A stretch of 64,000 nucleotides of DNA from Bacteroidota bacterium (GCA_024742495.1 JANSYJ010000006.1:119695-183694), one strand, 5' to 3'. Counted from the stretch's first letter, positions 26,011 to 35,550 are shown. The notes: generated from the letters alone by a model not told the origin. Numbers and translations are program-made.

Positions 26011-26760
26011 CTAGTTCAGCTTGTAACCAAAATTTACGGTGATGTACAATTGAAAGAAACCACTCCAATTGATGTCTTGTTCTTCCTCAAAGAAGATTGG
26101 AACCTCGGTAAAGAAGTAATCATAGATCACTCCAGCCTCAACACTGGTGATTTTGTCATCTAAAAATTGATAGTCAAAACTAACACCACCTTTTAGATAG
26201 ACGCCAGGTTGGAAATTGGTTTCCTCGATTCCAGTTAAAAAATTTGCTTCGCCATTAATATTGGCTGGATTTGTCTCTCCGGTGTAGCGAATAATGTTGG
26301 TGAAAAAATCGCCATCATCACCAAATTGATCGACACTTAAAAAAATGGGTTTTAATATGCCCAAAGACAGGCCACCACTCCATATATAAGAAATCGAAAC
26401 CGAACCTTGATCGGTTTTATCGAATAGGGTACGCTCGTGAATGTAGCCCGTTCTGATGGTATAAAAAGAATTAATTCTTCCCTTTACAAAACCGCGATAA
26501 TTATTGAAAATATCTTCAGAAGAGATGGTTTCTTTGGGGTGACGAAGCTTTACAAGGTCGATTTCCAAACCCGCAGCATTGTAACCATCCAAGTATTTTA
26601 AATAGCGGCCATTTAAAGCATAGCCCCTACTGTGGAAATTTATTCCTCCGGTGTATGCGCGATCATAGACTTGTCGTTTAAAATCAGCATCCGTTGAAAG
26701 TTGACCCCAAGCGGGAACCACAAACAAGGAAATGATTATTAAAACGAAAATCTTAGGCAT
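26011..26760 (-). CDS. secreted hypothetical protein, probable outer-membrane barrel
   Basis: A 249-residue protein with a signal peptide ([18 protein letters not shown]). The remainder alternates short hydrophobic and polar strands, many with aromatic residues at their ends ([43 protein letters not shown]), and finishes with a strand ending in an aromatic-containing tail. This is the pattern of a small outer-membrane beta-barrel. No named family was recognised. It lies between ytxJ and lipA, with an 8-base overlap on the ytxJ side, which suggests co-expression rather than a shared pathway. Confidence 0.75.
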   Translation of the reverse strand: MPKIFVLIIISLFVVPAWGQLSTDADFKRQVYDRAYTGGINFHSRGYALNGRYLKYLDGYNAAGLEIDLVKLRHPKETISSEDIFNNYRGFVKGRINSFYTIRTGYIHERTLFDKTDQGSVSISYIWSGGLSLGILKPIFLSVDQFGDDGDFFTNIIRYTGETNPANINGEANFLTGIEETNFQPGVYLKGGVSFDYQFLDDKITSVEAGVIYDYFFTEVPIFFEEEQDINWSGFFQLYITVNFGYKLN

Positions 26761-27091
26761 TCACTAATTGCTTTATTTCTTTAACGTTAATTCCGTTGTG
26801 GGAGGTTTGGTAAGCGACCGCACCATCTTTAACAAAAATTACTTGTGGCGACTCGTGGTCCACTCCATAGTGACGCACAACTGCGTTAGAGGTTTCCCGA
26901 TGTCTGATCAAATCTAGATAATAAACAGGGATTTCAGAAAGTTGTTCATCCCAATCTCTCCGTAAACGATCCCAAGCCATAGCGCTGATAACACAGCGCG
27001 TAGAATGTTTAAAGATCAGGGCACCACCCGTTTTAGATACTGCGTCTATCTCCTCAAATTGGGATGATGCTTGAAGATCTCTGAGAAGCAT
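26753..27091 (-). CDS. ytxJ: bacillithiol system redox-active protein YtxJ
   Basis: A 112-residue thioredoxin-like protein. The motif FKHSTRCVIS has the single redox Cys seen in YtxJ (HSTRCxIS), and the cis-Pro segment is ESPQVIFVKDGAVAYQTSH. The family co-occurs with bacillithiol and is thought to act as a monothiol bacilliredoxin that removes bacillithiol from proteins in the cytosol. The start codon (27089-27091) directly follows the stop of the 41-residue lipoprotein gene with no spacer, implying translational coupling. Confidence 0.88.
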   Translation of the reverse strand: MLLRDLQASSQFEEIDAVSKTGGALIFKHSTRCVISAMAWDRLRRDWDEQLSEIPVYYLDLIRHRETSNAVVRHYGVDHESPQVIFVKDGAVAYQTSHNGINVKEIKQLVNA

Positions 27092-27217
27092 TTAGGCCAA
27101 ATTCTCTACATCAATATCGGGGGCTGAAGTATAAGCAGGACACTTTTCTGCTCCACCGCAAGATGTCATAGCTATCGCTCCTGCAACTAAGATCATGGCG
27201 ACCAATACTTTTTTCAT
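27092..27217 (-). CDS. 41-residue lipoprotein
   Basis: A short gene reading MKKVLVAMILVAGAIAMTSC, then GGAEKCPAYTSAPDIDVENLA and a TAA stop. It has a Lys-Lys start, a 15-residue hydrophobic core and a TSC-Gly-Gly lipobox (Cys20), so it should become a 22-residue lipid-anchored peptide with one further Cys at 26. Very short lipoproteins of this kind with a CPAYTS-like tail occur in Bacteroidota, but I know of no assigned function. It abuts ytxJ without a gap and has a promoter box upstream, so it is the first gene of the run leading into lipA. Confidence 0.75.
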   Translation of the reverse strand: MKKVLVAMILVAGAIAMTSCGGAEKCPAYTSAPDIDVENLA

Positions 27218-27255
27218 AATTCTTTTGATTAAAGAGTAATTAAGATAGATTGCAA

Positions 27256-27263
27256 CAAAGTTA
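27256..27263 (-). promoter_or_regulatory. -7 promoter box TAACTTTG (minus strand)
   Basis: On the minus strand this reads TAACTTTG, an exact TAnnTTTG match 38 bases before the start of the 41-residue lipoprotein gene. It is the best promoter candidate for the lipoprotein, ytxJ, barrel and lipA run. Confidence 0.5.
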
Positions 27264-27314
27264 GCCAAATAATGCTAACTCGAGGCTATTAATAGTAACT
27301 CCAAAAATCTGATT

Positions 27315-28004
27315 GTGGTATTCTATGAGGCACTTCTAAAAGGGGTTCATCCGGGCTGGCATTCTTTTTTAAATGAAGAGTGCTCCCAAGACTATTTTAA
27401 GGATCTTATGCAAAGCGTGAAGCTGGCCCAGCAGAAAGTTGCGGTTTTCCCACCAGAAGCCTTGCGTTTCCATGCCCTGCATTATTTCCCGCCAGCAGAC
27501 ACTAGAGTTTTAATTTTAGGTCAGGATCCCTACCACGGACCAGGACAAGCGAATGGCTTAGCTTTCTCCGTAGCAATTGGACAAAACTTCCCTCCCTCCC
27601 TCAGGAATATTTTTAAGGAGCTCAAGGCAGATGTCCAGATCGATCCGCCATTTAGTGGCGATTTAAGTCCTTGGGCCAAACAAGGGGTTTTACTTCTTAA
27701 TAGTGCTTTAAGTGTTGAACAATCGAAAGCTGGCGCTCACTTAAAATGGGGCTGGGAACTTTTCACGGATCGACTGATACAATACCTTTCACACAATCAT
27801 ACTAAGATAGTCTTCGTTCTTTGGGGAAATTATGCTCAAAAAAAGAAAGAGCTGATTGACCTCAAAAAGCATTTTATCTTGGAATCCGTGCATCCTTCTC
27901 CACTATCGGCCCATCGGGGATTTTTTGGATCTAAACCATTTTCCAAAATCAACAGTTTCTTAGAAGAACAGAATCGGAAGCCCATTCAATGGCAATTAGA
28001 CTAG
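27315..28004 (+). CDS. ung: uracil-DNA glycosylase
   Basis: A 229-residue family 1 uracil-DNA glycosylase, which removes uracil from DNA. The catalytic water-activating loop is LILGQDPYHGPGQANGLAFS (Asp71). The Ser-Pro loop is FPPSLRNIFKE, LLLNSALSVE carries the uracil-specific Asn, and HPSPLSAHRGFFG is the His-bearing Leu-insertion loop. The start is GTG at 27315: no in-frame ATG precedes the conserved HPGW segment and this start gives the normal length. It overlaps the next gene by 16 bases. Confidence 0.95.
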   Translation: MVFYEALLKGVHPGWHSFLNEECSQDYFKDLMQSVKLAQQKVAVFPPEALRFHALHYFPPADTRVLILGQDPYHGPGQANGLAFSVAIGQNFPPSLRNIFKELKADVQIDPPFSGDLSPWAKQGVLLLNSALSVEQSKAGAHLKWGWELFTDRLIQYLSHNHTKIVFVLWGNYAQKKKELIDLKKHFILESVHPSPLSAHRGFFGSKPFSKINSFLEEQNRKPIQWQLD

Positions 28005-29578
28005 CTACCATATTACTGCTCCTCTGCAGCCAAATTTCTGCTCAAAATAAAGCCTATACCGTTTTGAGCGATAATGATCTATGGGCCCAAGAGGTTAAAC
28101 TTATTGTAGCGGATAGCCTTAATGATCAATCTCTAAGCTGGCGCCTGCAACAAGCAGGATTTTGGTTGTTTGAGATCGACAGCAGCACCCTAAAAACGGG
28201 ACCCAAATTAGAATTAGGCACCTTTAAAATAAATAATTCCGAAAGCCTACCATCAGGCCTAAGCCTAAATGACAGCAATATTTTAAAGCTGCTTAAAGTA
28301 GAATTAGAAAAGTTGGAAAATGAAGGCTACCCCTTTGCACAACTGGAGATGCAGAGCTACCTCATCCGCGACAATCGCCTAAATGCTAGCCTAAAACTAA
28401 ATCGAGGACCACTAATTCAATTCGATAGCCTGGTGCTCCTTTCTTACGATGGGACTAAGCGAAAGTTTATAGAACGCGAAATAGCCTGGAAGAAAGGCCG
28501 AAATTACTCCACGCGCTTTTTAAAAGACTTGGATCAAAATTTACGTCGCTTAGAGTTCGTGCAAATTGAGCGCGCCCCTGCGGTGGCCTTCTTCCCCGAA
28601 AAAGCACGGGTTTACCTCTATCTTAAAAAACGAAATGCCAATTTGATTAATGGTGTTGTGGGCCTAAATACTGATGATGAAGGCAATAGCACCCTAACTG
28701 GTGATTTTCAGCTTCGACTATTAAACACCTTTAAGCGCGGGGAATTAATCGACCTGCAATGGCGCAGCCCAGGCAATGAAGCCCAGGATCTTAGAATAGC
28801 ATTGGCCTATCCTTACCTTTGGAATACAGCATTGGGAATTCAGCTGGATGTGGAATTGTTGCGACAAGATAGTAGCTTCCTACGTCGCGATTTTAAGATA
28901 GGATTTCCATATCGACTCGCGCCGGGCTCAAACTTCCGCTTGAGTATGCAATACTTTTCCTCCTCGCCTTTAGGTTTTGAAAGAGCCTCAGAATTAGAAG
29001 TGGAAGAAGTAAGTAGTCTTCGGTTTAATTTGGGCTTTGATATCGACCGTAGAAACAATCCAATTGTGGCCACTAAGGGCTATGCACTAGACATGGAGCT
29101 CGGTTCCGGTGAGCGCCAAAGCCCCGAAGGGGAAAGCCAGCAATACCTGTGGAAAGCCAAGGCCAATTACTTTTTACCCTTGAGAACACGATGGGTTTGG
29201 CATCAAGAACTTCAAAGTGCTGGCATGACTGGCGCTGAATTAAGAGATAATGAGGTATTTCGATTGGGCGGTTTAAACAGCCTCCGTGGCTTTAATGAAT
29301 GGTCTTTCTTTACGCCGGCTTATGCCTTGATGCGATCGGAAATTCGCTATATGCTTGGGCCCTATGATTACCTCAGCATTTTTGGCGACCTCGCTTTTAA
29401 TGAAGTCGATCGCGAATTAAATAGCCCTTGGGATCAACATAGCGGACTTGGGGCGGGCTTAAACTTTCAAACCAAAGGAGGAATATTCTCGTTATTTCTA
29501 GCGGTAGGACAAAGCAATCAAAGTACTTACGATTTTAGGAGCGGTAAAATTCATCTTGCCTATGTTAATCGTTTCTAA
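27989..29578 (+). CDS. Omp85/BamA-family outer-membrane protein
   Basis: A 529-residue outer-membrane protein with a signal peptide (RLATILLLLCSQISAQN). The first 200 or so residues have a POTRA-like content (LEKLENEGYPFAQLEMQSYL, then FIEREIAWKKGRNYS and LRRLEFVQIER). The rest is a bacterial surface antigen barrel with the Omp85 signature GGLNSLRGFNEWSFF (LRGF) and a final strand. It is shorter than BamA, so it is probably a TamA-like or accessory member with few POTRA domains. The cargo is unknown. It follows ung by overlap, but a functional link is unlikely. Confidence 0.85.
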   Translation: MAIRLATILLLLCSQISAQNKAYTVLSDNDLWAQEVKLIVADSLNDQSLSWRLQQAGFWLFEIDSSTLKTGPKLELGTFKINNSESLPSGLSLNDSNILKLLKVELEKLENEGYPFAQLEMQSYLIRDNRLNASLKLNRGPLIQFDSLVLLSYDGTKRKFIEREIAWKKGRNYSTRFLKDLDQNLRRLEFVQIERAPAVAFFPEKARVYLYLKKRNANLINGVVGLNTDDEGNSTLTGDFQLRLLNTFKRGELIDLQWRSPGNEAQDLRIALAYPYLWNTALGIQLDVELLRQDSSFLRRDFKIGFPYRLAPGSNFRLSMQYFSSSPLGFERASELEVEEVSSLRFNLGFDIDRRNNPIVATKGYALDMELGSGERQSPEGESQQYLWKAKANYFLPLRTRWVWHQELQSAGMTGAELRDNEVFRLGGLNSLRGFNEWSFFTPAYALMRSEIRYMLGPYDYLSIFGDLAFNEVDRELNSPWDQHSGLGAGLNFQTKGGIFSLFLAVGQSNQSTYDFRSGKIHLAYVNRF

Positions 29579-29596
29579 AGCTCTAATGATATTATT

Positions 29597-29604
29597 TAAA
29601 TTTG
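29597..29604 (+). promoter_or_regulatory. -7 promoter box TAAATTTG
   Basis: An exact TAnnTTTG match. Only four bases separate it from the ATG at 29609, exactly as at 1063-1075, so the GWxTD mRNA would be leaderless. Confidence 0.55.
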
Positions 29605-29608
29605 CTTC

Positions 29609-30943
29609 ATGCGTAAAATTCTAATCTTAGGTTTAATCTTTTCTGCGCTTTGGCAATGTCGTGGCCCGGAGGGATTACAAACCAATAATTTATCCTACCT
29701 CTATAATAAGCAGGAAGTAGGCCTAAGACCAAAGTTTTACATTGTTCCAATCAGTGATACCCTCTTTCAAGTTGACTATAAATTAGAAACTGGGGATTTC
29801 CTTTTCTCAAGGCCTACCGACAATTCGGAATACGAAGCGCGAATACAGATTGAATACCGCTTGCTTCCAACTTTAGAAAGCACAAGCGTTTTAGATAGTG
29901 GTATCATCCAACTAGATCATCGCGTAAGCAAAGTTCAAAACGAAATATTAAATGGGCAGTTTAATTTAAAGATGCCCAATGACCTTCCGCAAGTATTGCT
30001 TTACATAAAGGTAAGTGATCGCAATCGCGGCAGCAGTCAAGCCAATTTTATTAAAATTGACAATAGCAGCTATAATGCCTCCTCCTACTTCTTATTGAAA
30101 GACAGCACAGGAAGGCAGTTGTTTAAAAACCATATCCCACCCGGCCTAGCCTTTCAAGTAGAGCATAGCCTTTTACCAAACAGCAAATTGTATGTAAGTC
30201 ATTACCGGCGCGATTTCCCTTTTGCCCTTCCACCCTACTCCACTAAGGAAGAAGAAGCTTTTGATATAGATCCCGATACCACCTTTCTGGTTCCCGCTGG
30301 AGAAAATATTAAACTATCTGAGCCCGGCTTCTACCATTTCCGTTTGGATACCTCCCAATGGAAAGGCTTTTCAATTGCCAGTTATTACCCTTCTTTTCCC
30401 TTGGTTGGAGATCATGTTAAAATGGCCGAGCCTTTGCGTTATTTAACCACCCAAAAGGAATACGAAGAAATGAAGGCGCTGATGGATAAACCTGAAGAGC
30501 TGAAAAAATGGATCGATGATTTTTGGATCCGTCGCGGAGGAAGTAGCGAAAGAGCGCGAAACTTAGTGGCCAATTATTACCAAAGAGTGGAAGCCGCTAA
30601 TCGCAATTTTAGCTCCTATCTGGAGGGCTGGAAAACCGACCGCGGAATAGTATATATCATTTACGGTCCACCAAATGCGGTTTATCGTTCTTCTAGCGGT
30701 GAAGCCTGGGTTTACGGGAATGAGAGTTCTGCCCTCTCCTATTACTTCAACTTTATTCACCTCGAGAATCCCTTTACAGATAATGACTACTCCCTAGATC
30801 GTTCCAGCGAATACCGCTACGGTTGGGGTCAGGCAGTAGAAGCTTGGCGCCGCGGGCATATCTACAATTCGAAAGACATTCGGCGCGAACAAGATAATTA
30901 TGACCAACTCCAATACCGAAGCCGAACACCTATGTGGTATTAG
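29609..30943 (+). CDS. GWxTD domain lipoprotein
   Basis: A 444-residue lipoprotein with signal MRKILILGLIFSALWQC (Cys17). The C-terminal region (about residues 290-440) contains the defining GWKTD sequence in YLEGWKTDRGIVYIIYGPPN, followed by the family's EAWVYG and the YYFNFIHLE segment. The first 280 residues are beta-rich, as in other Bacteroidota GWxTD proteins. The function of the family is not established. The last 44 bases overlap the start of rlmB. Confidence 0.9.
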   Translation: MRKILILGLIFSALWQCRGPEGLQTNNLSYLYNKQEVGLRPKFYIVPISDTLFQVDYKLETGDFLFSRPTDNSEYEARIQIEYRLLPTLESTSVLDSGIIQLDHRVSKVQNEILNGQFNLKMPNDLPQVLLYIKVSDRNRGSSQANFIKIDNSSYNASSYFLLKDSTGRQLFKNHIPPGLAFQVEHSLLPNSKLYVSHYRRDFPFALPPYSTKEEEAFDIDPDTTFLVPAGENIKLSEPGFYHFRLDTSQWKGFSIASYYPSFPLVGDHVKMAEPLRYLTTQKEYEEMKALMDKPEELKKWIDDFWIRRGGSSERARNLVANYYQRVEAANRNFSSYLEGWKTDRGIVYIIYGPPNAVYRSSSGEAWVYGNESSALSYYFNFIHLENPFTDNDYSLDRSSEYRYGWGQAVEAWRRGHIYNSKDIRREQDNYDQLQYRSRTPMWY

Positions 30944-31649
30944 ACCACTGCTTGAAGCAATTGAGGCAGGCAAGGAAATCGACAAGATTTATATTCAGAA
31001 AAACCTTAAAGGAGAACTCTTTAAGGAACTATGGGGAATACTAAAAGAGCAGAAACTTCCCTTTACGGTGGTGCCAAAAAGTAGGCTCGATAAATTTACC
31101 CGTAAAAACCATCAAGGCGTTGTGGCCACCCTTAGCGTGGTGCAAAGTGTTGACCTAAAAGAAATCATTCAAAGGACCTTTGAGAAAGGTGAAGATCCCC
31201 TGGTGGTGATCCTAGACCGAGTGAGTGATGTTCGCAATTTAGGCGCCATTGCCCGTACGGCGGATGCTGTTGGTGCGCACGCTTTGGTAACCACTCTGCG
31301 AAATTCTGCCGCTTTAAATATGGATGCCATGAAGGCCTCTGCCGGAGCTTTAAATCATTTACCCATCTGCAAGGAATCTAATTTAAACGAAACCCTTACT
31401 TGGCTACAAATGAGCGGAATACGGGTGGTATCTTGTAGTGAGAAAACTGATAAGCTGGCCTATGATGCTAAACTCACTGGGCCTCTAGCCCTAATAATGG
31501 GTTCAGAAGATAAAGGTGTGGCTCCAGAGCGGCTTAAGGCTTCTGATGAAGTGGTGAAATTACCCATGCTCGGAAAGGTGGGTTCCCTCAATGTTTCGGT
31601 TGCGGCGGGAGCAATGCTTTATGAAATTGTCAGACAGAAAAGCCTTTAA
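30900..31649 (+). CDS. rlmB: 23S rRNA (guanosine-2'-O-)-methyltransferase
   Basis: A 249-residue SpoU-family (SPOUT) methyltransferase that methylates the 2'-O of a guanosine, usually G2251 of 23S rRNA. The N-terminal substrate-binding domain includes CGIRPLLEAIEAGKEIDKIY. The knotted domain has the three motifs DRVSDVRNLGAIARTADAVG, ALIMGSEDKGV and KLPMLGKVGSLNVSVAAGAM. The ATG at 30900 lies 44 bases inside the GWxTD gene. A later start would remove the family N-terminus, so the overlap is probably real. Confidence 0.93.
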   Translation: MTNSNTEAEHLCGIRPLLEAIEAGKEIDKIYIQKNLKGELFKELWGILKEQKLPFTVVPKSRLDKFTRKNHQGVVATLSVVQSVDLKEIIQRTFEKGEDPLVVILDRVSDVRNLGAIARTADAVGAHALVTTLRNSAALNMDAMKASAGALNHLPICKESNLNETLTWLQMSGIRVVSCSEKTDKLAYDAKLTGPLALIMGSEDKGVAPERLKASDEVVKLPMLGKVGSLNVSVAAGAMLYEIVRQKSL

Positions 31650-31659
31650 TCTATAATCC

Positions 31660-34600
31660 ATGCGCTTCCTAAGCTTCTTAGTTTTATTCGTAACCAGTTT
31701 AACTCTTCAAGCTCAAGAATTTGATTATCTCAAGCATTTGCAATTTGGCGATGGTGAAGGTGATGATGACGAGTCTCGAAAAATCGCCTTCTTTCAAAAT
31801 GGTGATTTGCTGGTCGCCGGACAGTTTGAAGGTTTAATTGATTTCGACCCAAAGCTAACGGAGGCCAATCTTCAGATTAGTTTAGAACAAAGCGGCGAAC
31901 CCTATTTAGTACGCTACAGCCCCAAGGGAGATTTGATTTGGATAAAACCGATTAGAAGTGATCGTAGTGCTGACATTTACGGATTGCTGGTGGATAGCCT
32001 GGATCAGATATTCATAACGGGATCCTATATCCAAGAAATTATTTTTGATGAAGCTAATCCCAATGCGCGCCTAAGTGGTGTTAGTCCTAATGATGCCGAT
32101 GCTTATATTTCCAAATTCGACGGGAATGGAAATTTCATTTGGGCGCAACGACTTGCGGGTACTGGCATTGACGCGGGTATAGACCTCGAATTTAATAGCC
32201 TTGGCGAGCTGGTGGTCTTTGGTGTTTTTGGCGATAGCCTTTTATTCGATGCTGCCGACCCTAGTTCTTTACGGGTATCAGCCGGAGCTGGCGATGTTTT
32301 CTGTGGCGGCTATGATGCTAGTAATGGTCAGTTTATTTGGGTAAAGAGTTTTAACGGCTTGGGGTTCGATAATCCCCGTGATCTGGAAATCGATTCGATC
32401 GGAAACTATTATTTGATGGGCGATTACACCAGTACCATCAGCTTTAGCTTAAACCCGCTCATCAGCTTAAGCTCCAGCGGTGGCAATGATATATTTATTG
32501 CCAAACTGAGTCCCAGCCGACAGCTGCTTTGGGCCGAAAAACTGGCCGGGAGCTCTACCGACTTAGGCGCAAACCTGCTAATTGCTAACAATAACCGCAT
32601 TTTAATTAGTGGAACTTTTAGAAGCAATATTCAATTAGACCCCGCCGGTATTCAACCTTCCTTTTCGGGTACCAATTTCAACACCGATGTATTTTTATTG
32701 GCTTTGGATAGTGCCGCTAATTTTCAATGGGCCAATATCTTAGGCGGAAGCTCCACCGATGTTGCAGCTGGCTTAAGTCTTAGAAATAATGAAGTTTGGA
32801 TTGGTGGCTATTTTGCTAATTCGGTAGATTTTGATCCCGACCCCAATCAAAGTGCCCTTTTTAGCGCCTTGGGAGGCGATGGCTTTTTAGCGGGCTACAA
32901 TTATAATAATGGAAATTACCTTCAAGCCTTTCAAATGGCTGGTTCTAGTTTTAGCCGCGTTTTAGATGTAGCGGTGGATGCTAATGCTAAAATTTGGAGC
33001 GTTGGCGCATTATACAATAGCACCGATTTTGATCCAACTGGCGGTGGCTTCACCCTTAGCAGCCCCAGCAGTGGAAACTCCAATTCCTTTTTCGCTTCCT
33101 ATCAAAGCAGTCAATTTGATACCGCTTGGGCTAGTCAAGATCGCGAAGGCGGTGACGATTATTTATACCAAAGCAAATACCTGCAAGACGGTTCGGTTTT
33201 ACTTTGTGGATCTTTTGAGGGGCTTATTGATATGGATCCAGGCGCGGGCTCAACTGCTTTTATTTCTAGGGGCAGTCAAGATATTTACTTCGCGAAGTAT
33301 GATGCCAATCTTAGTTTTTCTTGGGCCTTGCACATGGGCGGTGCTTCCTTTGATGAAGCTACTAGTATTATAGAGGATATAGCTGGCAATGTTTATATCG
33401 CTGGGCATTATCAAAATAGTTTTTACTTCCCCGGAGCAAGTGGCCTAGATAGTTTGGTATCGCAATCGCAGAGCTCGGTTTTTCTGCTTAAGTATGATAG
33501 TCAAGGGCAGTTTATTTGGGCGAAAGACATTCAAGGCTTAGGCAATGAATACGCCTATGGCTTATCGACCAATAGCTTAGGTCAAATTGCCCTTTCGGGA
33601 TGGATGCAAGGTTCAATCAGTTTTAACGGAATAAGCTCCGTTCCCAATGTTAGTAATCGCGCGGCCTTTATTGCCGTTTACGATACCGCCGGTAGCTATC
33701 AATGGAGTCAAATTGTAGATGGCCCTAGTAATGAGTATGGCTATTCTTGCCTAGCTTCGGAAAGTGGCGACTTTTACCTCACCGGCTCCTATCGCAATAC
33801 GGTAGATTTTGATCCCGGTTCGGCCAGTGATAACTACACCTCACAAGCTGGAGGAAATGATGTTTTTTTATCGAAATACAATAGTGCCGGCCAATACCAA
33901 TGGGTGAAAGTATATGGACAACAATCCTTTGAGGCCGGTTATGGCCTGGCCGAAGATGCCGCCCAAAACCTTTATTTAACCGGTAATTTTTCGGGTAGCC
34001 AAGATTTTGATCCTTCCGCAGGACAACAGGTGCTCAACAGCCAAGGTCAAAACGATATTTTTCTTTTAAGTCTAAATCCTTCAGGCCAATTTAGATGGGT
34101 TAAACAAATAGGAGGAAGTGGTGGCGATAAACCCAGCGCCATTGCTGTTGTAGATAGCATGGTGCTGCATACCGGTTACTTCTACAATACCGTTGATTTA
34201 AACCCCGGAGCCGATTCCCTAATCGTAAGTTCCTTAGGTCAACATGCCATATACTTGCAGGTTTTAGATACGCTTGGAAATTATATTGAAGCCTTTGCCC
34301 TGGATGGCACCGGTATGGATATTGGTCTTTCCGTGGATTACCGCAATGGAAAAACCATTGTTGGTGGACATTTTGAACGATCAGTAGATTTTAACCCCGA
34401 TTCTGCCAAAACTACTTTAGTCCGCAGCTTTGGCGACCAAGATGGAATCCTAGTGCAATTTGGCAGCAGCATCCCCTGCCCTAGCGTTTACGATAGTATT
34501 CAGGTTAATGCCTGCGACTCCTACTTTTGGCAAGGACAAAATTACAGCCAGTCTGGTTTTTACCAAAAAATACTCATAAGCCCAAATGGCTGTGATTCTA

Positions 34601-35550
34601 TTCTTAGCCTAGATCTTAACCTAGGTACTAGCTTCGACAGCACCCTAACGGTAAGTGCTTGCGACAGTTTCTTTTGGCGGGGCAATAGCTATTATCAAAG
34701 TGGTTTTTATTGGGATAGTTTACAAACTGCTCAAGGCTGCGACTCTAGCTATGCCCTTCAACTTAGCATTAATGCAGCTTTCGCTGATACCTTAGCAGTA
34801 AGCGCCTGCGATAGCTTTCATTGGAGAGGAACTACTTATTTCCAAAGTGCTTATTATTACGATTCACTCATCAGCTCCCAAGCTTGTGACTCCATTTACG
34901 TTTTAAATTTATCGCTATATCAAAGTAGTGGCGATAGCATTAGTGTAGATGGATGTGACTCGGTTATTGTGGCTGGAATAAGCTATTATCAAAGTGGCTT
35001 TTACACCGATACCTTAATCAGCAGTAAAGCTTGCGACTCCATACTTTGGATTAGTGTTAGCATAGATAGTTTAGACTTGGGGGTGGCTACCAATGGTTTT
35101 ACTGCGGCGGCCCTGCAGACTAATGCACAGTATCAATGGCTTAATTGCGATTTGGCTTATCAGCCGATTAGCGGCGCAAATACCCAAAGCTTTAATCCCA
35201 ACTTCTTTAATGCCCCATCTGGCCATTATGCCGTGGCGCTAAATAAGGGCCAATGCAGTGATACCAGCAACTGTGTTTTCCTCCAGAGTATTAGCCTCCC
35301 CGAATGGAGCTTAGCTCAACCTGAAATTTGGCCTAATCCTAGTACGGGACTAGTGTATGTAAAGCTGGATCAAAGCTCCAAATACAATATCCGTCTCTTA
35401 GACAGCCAAGGTCGCTTGTTAAAAACCTGGGATGAAATTAATCCCGCTCAAAACTTCCAATGCCTCTTGCCTTCCGAAAAAGGTTTTTACCACCTTTTAA
35501 TTCTAAATGAAACTGGGGAGTACTGGCAAGAAACCATCATTCGCAACTAG
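31660..35550 (+). CDS. large T9SS-secreted repeat protein
   Basis: A 1296-residue exported protein with a signal peptide (FLSFLVLFVTSLTLQAQ). Residues 20-940 consist of roughly 45-residue SBBP/propeller-like blades of the pattern GNFIWAQRLAGTGIDAGIDL, then LVVFGVFGDSLLFDAADP. Acidic FDP and DFDPG turns are frequent and may bind Ca2+. Four CDSxxW repeats (about residues 945-1135) and a C-terminal T9SS sorting domain (QPEIWPNPSTGLVYVKLD, ending YWQETIIRN) follow. It is probably displayed on the cell surface as an adhesin or scaffold, but no ligand or enzyme activity can be named. Confidence 0.87.
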   Translation: MRFLSFLVLFVTSLTLQAQEFDYLKHLQFGDGEGDDDESRKIAFFQNGDLLVAGQFEGLIDFDPKLTEANLQISLEQSGEPYLVRYSPKGDLIWIKPIRSDRSADIYGLLVDSLDQIFITGSYIQEIIFDEANPNARLSGVSPNDADAYISKFDGNGNFIWAQRLAGTGIDAGIDLEFNSLGELVVFGVFGDSLLFDAADPSSLRVSAGAGDVFCGGYDASNGQFIWVKSFNGLGFDNPRDLEIDSIGNYYLMGDYTSTISFSLNPLISLSSSGGNDIFIAKLSPSRQLLWAEKLAGSSTDLGANLLIANNNRILISGTFRSNIQLDPAGIQPSFSGTNFNTDVFLLALDSAANFQWANILGGSSTDVAAGLSLRNNEVWIGGYFANSVDFDPDPNQSALFSALGGDGFLAGYNYNNGNYLQAFQMAGSSFSRVLDVAVDANAKIWSVGALYNSTDFDPTGGGFTLSSPSSGNSNSFFASYQSSQFDTAWASQDREGGDDYLYQSKYLQDGSVLLCGSFEGLIDMDPGAGSTAFISRGSQDIYFAKYDANLSFSWALHMGGASFDEATSIIEDIAGNVYIAGHYQNSFYFPGASGLDSLVSQSQSSVFLLKYDSQGQFIWAKDIQGLGNEYAYGLSTNSLGQIALSGWMQGSISFNGISSVPNVSNRAAFIAVYDTAGSYQWSQIVDGPSNEYGYSCLASESGDFYLTGSYRNTVDFDPGSASDNYTSQAGGNDVFLSKYNSAGQYQWVKVYGQQSFEAGYGLAEDAAQNLYLTGNFSGSQDFDPSAGQQVLNSQGQNDIFLLSLNPSGQFRWVKQIGGSGGDKPSAIAVVDSMVLHTGYFYNTVDLNPGADSLIVSSLGQHAIYLQVLDTLGNYIEAFALDGTGMDIGLSVDYRNGKTIVGGHFERSVDFNPDSAKTTLVRSFGDQDGILVQFGSSIPCPSVYDSIQVNACDSYFWQGQNYSQSGFYQKILISPNGCDSILSLDLNLGTSFDSTLTVSACDSFFWRGNSYYQSGFYWDSLQTAQGCDSSYALQLSINAAFADTLAVSACDSFHWRGTTYFQSAYYYDSLISSQACDSIYVLNLSLYQSSGDSISVDGCDSVIVAGISYYQSGFYTDTLISSKACDSILWISVSIDSLDLGVATNGFTAAALQTNAQYQWLNCDLAYQPISGANTQSFNPNFFNAPSGHYAVALNKGQCSDTSNCVFLQSISLPEWSLAQPEIWPNPSTGLVYVKLDQSSKYNIRLLDSQGRLLKTWDEINPAQNFQCLLPSEKGFYHLLILNETGEYWQETIIRN
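34492..35066 (+). repeat. four tandem CDSxxW-type protein repeats
   Basis: Inside the 1296-residue gene, about 48 codons are repeated four times. The repeats open with DSIQVNACDSYFW, DSTLTVSACDSFFW, DTLAVSACDSFHW and DSISVDGCDSVIV. Each then has a YxxSGFYxDSL-like strand, a second Cys-Asp-Ser and a final hydrophobic strand. This unit is a common extracellular module in Bacteroidota T9SS proteins. The two Cys per unit could pair. The fourth unit has lost the Trp. Confidence 0.85.

Noticed and set aside
32978..33373. A 131-codon ORF in another frame of the 1296-residue gene
   Set aside because: It is a frame shadow of the repeats, with low-complexity residues and no recognisable domain.
34492..35066. 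Direct repeats considered as a CRISPR or mobile element
   Set aside because: The periodicity is in the protein frame (about 48 codons), the DNA repeats are not identical, and they are extracellular protein modules.
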